NCBI RefSeq assembly: GCF_022557175.1
Contig: NZ_CP092915.1
Coordinates: 310,001 to 374,000, forward strand
Source: Mycolicibacterium sp. YH-1
GTDB taxonomy: Bacteria > Actinomycetota > Actinomycetes > Mycobacteriales > Mycobacteriaceae
Reading direction: 5' to 3'
DNA length: 64,000 nucleotides
A model generated the notes under the pieces. It made no database searches, was not told the DNA's origin, and was given only the letters and a program-made list of their open reading frames with translations. A program made the position numbers and the translations under genes. Positions 61,134-64,000 of this stretch are shown piece by piece; position 1 is the stretch's first letter; every line of letters starts with the position of its first letter.

Positions 61134-62197
61134 TGGTCTCCGATCCATCGGGTGGCGAATTCGAGGAAGGCGTCGTTCTCGTGCCTGGCGGCCACCGTCA
61201 CGCGCACGCCGTCCTGCCCGTAGGGCCGCACCAGCAGACGGTTGTCGGCGGCGCTGTTGACGAAGTCGTCGATCTTCGCGGCGGCCAGGGGCAGCCAGAC
61301 GAAGTTGGCCTGTGACGGCGGCACGGTGAACCCCGCGTCGCGCAGCGCCTGGGTGACGCGGGCGCGTTCGGTGACGACCACGTCGGTGCGGGCCAGGAGT
61401 TCGTCCGCGGCGTCCAGCGAGGCGATGGCGGCCGCCTGGGACACGCTGGTCGCTGTGAACGGCACGTAGACCTTGCCGAGGGCGGTGATGATGTCGGGGT
61501 CGCCGACGGCGTAGCCCACCCGAAGGCCGGCCAGGCCGTAGGCCTTCGAGAACGTCCGCAGCACAACGACATTGCTGTGTTCGCGGACCAACCCGAAGCT
61601 GTCCGGCGTCAGATCGTCACGGATGTACTCGACGTAGGCCTCGTCGAGGGCGATCAGGATATCGCTCGGCACGGCGGCGACGAAACGGGCCAAGGCGGCG
61701 GGGTCGACGACGGTGCCGGTCGGGTTGTTCGGGTTGCAGACGAAGATCAGCCGGGTCCGGTCGGTGATCGCGGCCAGCATGGCGTCGAGGTCGAAGGTGT
61801 GATCGGTCAGCGGCACCGCCACCGGTGTGGCGCCGGCCGTGCGGATCTGCAGCGGATAGATCTCGAAGCTGCGCCAGCCGAACATCACCTCGTCACCGAC
61901 CGAGGCGGTGATCTGGATGAGCTGCTGACACAGGCTCACCGAGCCGGCGCCCACCGCGATGTGCTCGGGGGCGAAGGAGCCGCCGTCCAGGGACTTGGCC
62001 AGGTGTGCCCGCAACTCGATGTATCCGTTGTCGGGGTAGCGGTTGATGGTGTCGGTCGCAGCCACGATCGCGGCGCGGACACTGGGCAGCGGACCGTCAA
62101 CGGTCTCGTTGCTGGCGATCTTGATTGCACCGGGCACCGTTCGGCCTGGCGTGTACGCGGGCAGATCGGCCAGCTCGGGTCGGAGGCGGGCAGTCAC
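61130..62197 (-). CDS. hisC2: HisC2/aromatic aminotransferase-like PLP enzyme
   Basis: This 355-residue class I/II aminotransferase has the PLP lysine K218 in RTFSKAYGLAGLRVGYAVG, the phosphate-binding FVCNPNNPTGTVV, and LDEAYVEY. The N-terminus reads RLRPELADLPAYTPGRTVPG. Members of this group act as phenylalanine or histidinol-phosphate aminotransferases, and the mycobacterial HisC2 is thought to be an aromatic aminotransferase. It leads the minus-strand operon hisC2-GXWXG-lipoprotein-echA21. The stop codon overlaps the next start. Confidence 0.9.
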   Translation of the reverse strand: MTARLRPELADLPAYTPGRTVPGAIKIASNETVDGPLPSVRAAIVAATDTINRYPDNGYIELRAHLAKSLDGGSFAPEHIAVGAGSVSLCQQLIQITASVGDEVMFGWRSFEIYPLQIRTAGATPVAVPLTDHTFDLDAMLAAITDRTRLIFVCNPNNPTGTVVDPAALARFVAAVPSDILIALDEAYVEYIRDDLTPDSFGLVREHSNVVVLRTFSKAYGLAGLRVGYAVGDPDIITALGKVYVPFTATSVSQAAAIASLDAADELLARTDVVVTERARVTQALRDAGFTVPPSQANFVWLPLAAAKIDDFVNSAADNRLLVRPYGQDGVRVTVAARHENDAFLEFATRWIGDQ

Positions 62198-62239
62198 CCG
62201 CTCAGTCTAGGGCCCGCGCGACCCTGCTCTGGAGCTGCT

Positions 62240-62269
62240 TTGCGTTGCGCTCGTTGGGCTGTGTACGCT
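62240..62269 (+). promoter_or_regulatory. Putative promoter of the tRNA-Ser gene
   Basis: TTGCGT at 62240-62245 and TACGCT at 62264-62269 are separated by 18 bases, in the right place for the main sigma factor. Transcription would start about 12 bases before the tRNA. Confidence 0.45.
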
Positions 62270-62287
62270 GTGCCCTCGGATCAATCG

Positions 62288-62376
62288 GGAGGCGTGCCAG
62301 AGCGGCCGAATGGGACTCACTGCTAATGAGTTGTCCGTCTTAAAGCGGACCGGAGGTTCAAATCCTCTCGCCTCCG
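62288..62376 (+). tRNA. tRNA-Ser (anticodon GCT)
   Basis: The acceptor stem GGAGGCG pairs with CGCCTCC. The anticodon stem-loop ACTCACTGCTAATGAGT gives GCT, followed by a long variable arm and the T-loop GGTTCAAATCC. The CCA end is not encoded. It is 40 bases upstream of tRNA-Arg on the same strand. Confidence 0.95.
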
Positions 62377-62416
62377 CCGCGGCTGACCTGCGTCAAGCCG
62401 TACAACTGAATAGCAA

Positions 62417-62489
62417 GCGCCCGTAGCTCAACGGATAGAGCATCTGACTACGGATCAGAAGGTTAGGGGTTCGAATCCCTTCGGGCGCA
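62417..62489 (+). tRNA. tRNA-Arg (anticodon ACG)
   Basis: The acceptor stem GCGCCCG pairs with CGGGCGC. The anticodon loop CTACGGA gives ACG, read as ICG after deamination, and the T-loop is GGTTCGAATCC. The CCA end is not encoded. The three tRNAs in this part of the window surround hisC2 and echA21. Confidence 0.96.
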
Positions 62490-62664
62490 CTCAGCATCAC
62501 CCAACAACGACTCCCGTGGCATGAGCGGTACGCCCGGGGGTCGTTTCCTTTGGTTGCCGGCTTGCGTCGGGCGACACGGTTCTTAACTTGCCGCTGCAAG
62601 TAGCTGCGCGGTCAGTGGCCGCGATATATCTTCCCCCTACGGCAATTGACGGAGGGGTCATATT

Positions 62665-64000
62665 ATGGCGGGTGCGCACACGAATCGCCGGTCGCGGGAT
62701 TTCGGTGTCCGACGCTGGCTGCAGGTCGGGGCCGCGTCCGCCGGTGTGAGTGCGGCCTTGTTCGCCCTGTCGCTGACGGGTCCCCAGGTGGGTGTCGCCC
62801 TCGCCGATGACTCCGGTCAGTCGTCGAGTTCGGGCTCGGACAACTCGAGCCCCGGGGAATCGTCCTCGTCGAGTTCGTCGAACACCTCGACGAAGTCCCC
62901 GTCGAACTCGAAGGTCGATTCCGGCCCGAAGACCTCGGTTGGGGCATCGTCTCCGGCGCGTTCGAAGGACGATTCAGACACCGACACCGACACCGACGAC
63001 ACGGTCAAGGTCAAGGACAAGGACCCGGTAAAGGTCACCCACAAGGACGCTGACAAGGACCCCGTAAAGGACACCGTCGAGGCAGAGGCCGACGCAGAGT
63101 CCGACGTTGACACGGGCGTTGCGGATCCCGTCATCGTCGAGGCTGACGTGACACCGTCGAGCGATCAGCCGCCCGTTGTGCCGAGCGACTCGAACAAGTC
63201 CTCCACCGTGTCGCCAGCCGTGTCCACCGTGTCGAAGATCGCGACGGTGGACAGCAAGGTGACCGACTCCCTCGTGGCGGCGGCAACGCCGGAGGTCGAG
63301 CAGACCACGGTTGTCGAGCCGGATCCGCTGAGCACGGTTGCCGTGGTCGAACCGGTCATTCCGTGGGCGCTTCAGGTCGAGGCACACCAGGATCCGCGCA
63401 GGGAGTTCATCAGCCGGTCGATCATCGCGTGGACGTCCGATTCGATGGGGTGGATCGGCTCGCTGCCGGTGCCCACCGAGTTGAAGTGGCACATGGAGGG
63501 TGCGGTGTGGGCGGTACGCCGCACCTTCTTGAACCTGGCGCCTGCGGTGGCCCCGGTTCAGGTGACCGGCCAGTCAACGGGCCCGATCACCGGCCGCGTC
63601 GACGCGGTGGATCCCGAAGGCGACCGGATCGTCTACCGCGTGGTCAAGGGCCCGACGCTCGGCACCGTGGAGCTCAACGGCGACGGCACCTTCACCTACA
63701 CGCCCGGAGCCGATTTCAACGGTGTCGACAGCTTCGTCATCGTGGCGCAGGACCAGGGGTTGCACGTCAACCTGTTCGACCCGTTCCGCGGCGGCACCCG
63801 GGCGGGCACACTGGTCAACCAGGGCGCGATCAAGTTCGCGTTCAACTACACGACCGGTGCCGAGTACTGGACCCAGGAACGTCGCGACGCGCTGCAAGCG
63901 TCGGCGACTGCGGTTGCGGCGTACCTGATGGTGAACGCGCCGGTCCTCCTGACCTACGACGTCACGGGGGAGGACGACTCATCCTCGACCACGCTGGCGG
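62665..64000 (+). CDS. Large secreted Ser/Asp-rich protein with bacterial Ig-like domain (3' end outside window)
   Basis: This frame is open from the ATG at 62665, with a GGAGGGG site about eight bases upstream, through the window edge: 445 codons with no stop. A basic start and a hydrophobic segment (~17-46) end in ALA and make a signal peptide. A long low-complexity linker follows (Ser runs, a DTDTDTDD stretch, Lys/Asp repeats). A conserved-looking region from ~230 (PWALQVEAHQDPRREFIS) leads to an Ig/cadherin-like domain (VDAVDPEGDRIVYRVVKGPTLGTV, DGTFTYTPGADFNGVDSF). A further domain begins near TTGAEYWTQERRDAL. Cell-surface role is likely; the enzymatic part, if any, is out of view. Confidence 0.85.
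   Translation, partial: MAGAHTNRRSRDFGVRRWLQVGAASAGVSAALFALSLTGPQVGVALADDSGQSSSSGSDNSSPGESSSSSSSNTSTKSPSNSKVDSGPKTSVGASSPARSKDDSDTDTDTDDTVKVKDKDPVKVTHKDADKDPVKDTVEAEADAESDVDTGVADPVIVEADVTPSSDQPPVVPSDSNKSSTVSPAVSTVSKIATVDSKVTDSLVAAATPEVEQTTVVEPDPLSTVAVVEPVIPWALQVEAHQDPRREFISRSIIAWTSDSMGWIGSLPVPTELKWHMEGAVWAVRRTFLNLAPAVAPVQVTGQSTGPITGRVDAVDPEGDRIVYRVVKGPTLGTVELNGDGTFTYTPGADFNGVDSFVIVAQDQGLHVNLFDPFRGGTRAGTLVNQGAIKFAFNYTTGAEYWTQERRDALQASATAVAAYLMVNAPVLLTYDVTGEDDSSSTTLA

Overview
This window is a high-GC chromosomal segment from a mycobacterium, most likely a rapidly growing Mycolicibacterium. It carries almost the whole mycolyl-arabinogalactan locus that in M. tuberculosis runs from about Rv3817 down to Rv3772, in the same order, plus accessory genes that M. 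tuberculosis lacks. Gene identities rest on motifs and on this conserved order. Comparisons with M. tuberculosis are from memory and were not searched.

Layout. (1) 0-5.8 kb: an APH-like kinase, two paralogous PlsC-type acyltransferases with a HAD phosphatase, an LGFP-repeat amidase and the repeat-bearing exported protein Erp. (2) 6.0-12.7 kb: a tightly overlapping galactan/arabinan operon, glf-glfT2-PAP2 phosphatase-ubiA-aftB. (3) 12.8-17.7 kb: mycolate transfer at the cell surface, with two tandem antigen 85 genes (the first unusual), an MPT51/FbpD homologue, a small lipoprotein and a cutinase-like lipase (Culp6). (4) 18.0-27.1 kb: the mycolate condensation operon fadD32-pks13-accD4. (5) 27.1-29.0 kb: an accessory pair, DUF4331 protein and metallo-beta-lactamase-fold hydrolase. 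(6) 29.1-43.4 kb, minus strand: GtrA-like protein, dprE1, dprE2, aftA, embC, embA, embB, which make decaprenyl-phosphoryl-arabinose and polymerise arabinan. (7) 43.5-51.1 kb: an accessory block with a MocR-type regulator and divergent AhpD-like gene, a second APH-like kinase, a zinc-ribbon protein, two alpha/beta hydrolases and a large LuxR-type (LAL) regulator. (8) 51.1-56.1 kb, minus strand: a DUF6541 membrane protein, bpa, wzt, glfT1 and wzm, covering galactan initiation and export plus a proteasome activator. (9) 56.2-62.2 kb: class V aminotransferase-like protein, quinone reductase, MarR regulator, tRNA-Ser, echA21, lipoprotein, GXWXG protein and hisC2. (10) 62.2-64.0 kb: tRNA-Ser and tRNA-Arg, then the start of a large secreted Ig-like protein cut by the window edge.

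How the genes work together: UbiA, the PAP2 phosphatase and DprE1/DprE2 make the arabinose donor. Glf makes UDP-galactofuranose; GlfT1 and GlfT2 build galactan, which Wzm-Wzt export. AftA, EmbA/B/C and AftB add arabinan. FadD32, AccD4 and Pks13 make the mycolate, and the antigen 85 proteins attach it.

I found no wholly new multi-gene system that I can defend. The most interesting departures are: alanine at the benzothiazinone-target cysteine of DprE1; an MPT51 homologue that has a GXSXG serine and a histidine missing from the M. tuberculosis protein; a tandem antigen 85 paralogue with a Pro-rich insertion and no cysteine pair; a class V aminotransferase homologue without the PLP lysine; a perfect palindrome between mocR and its divergent ahpD-like neighbour; and a small dispersed repeat family, one copy of which may encode the first residues of AftA.
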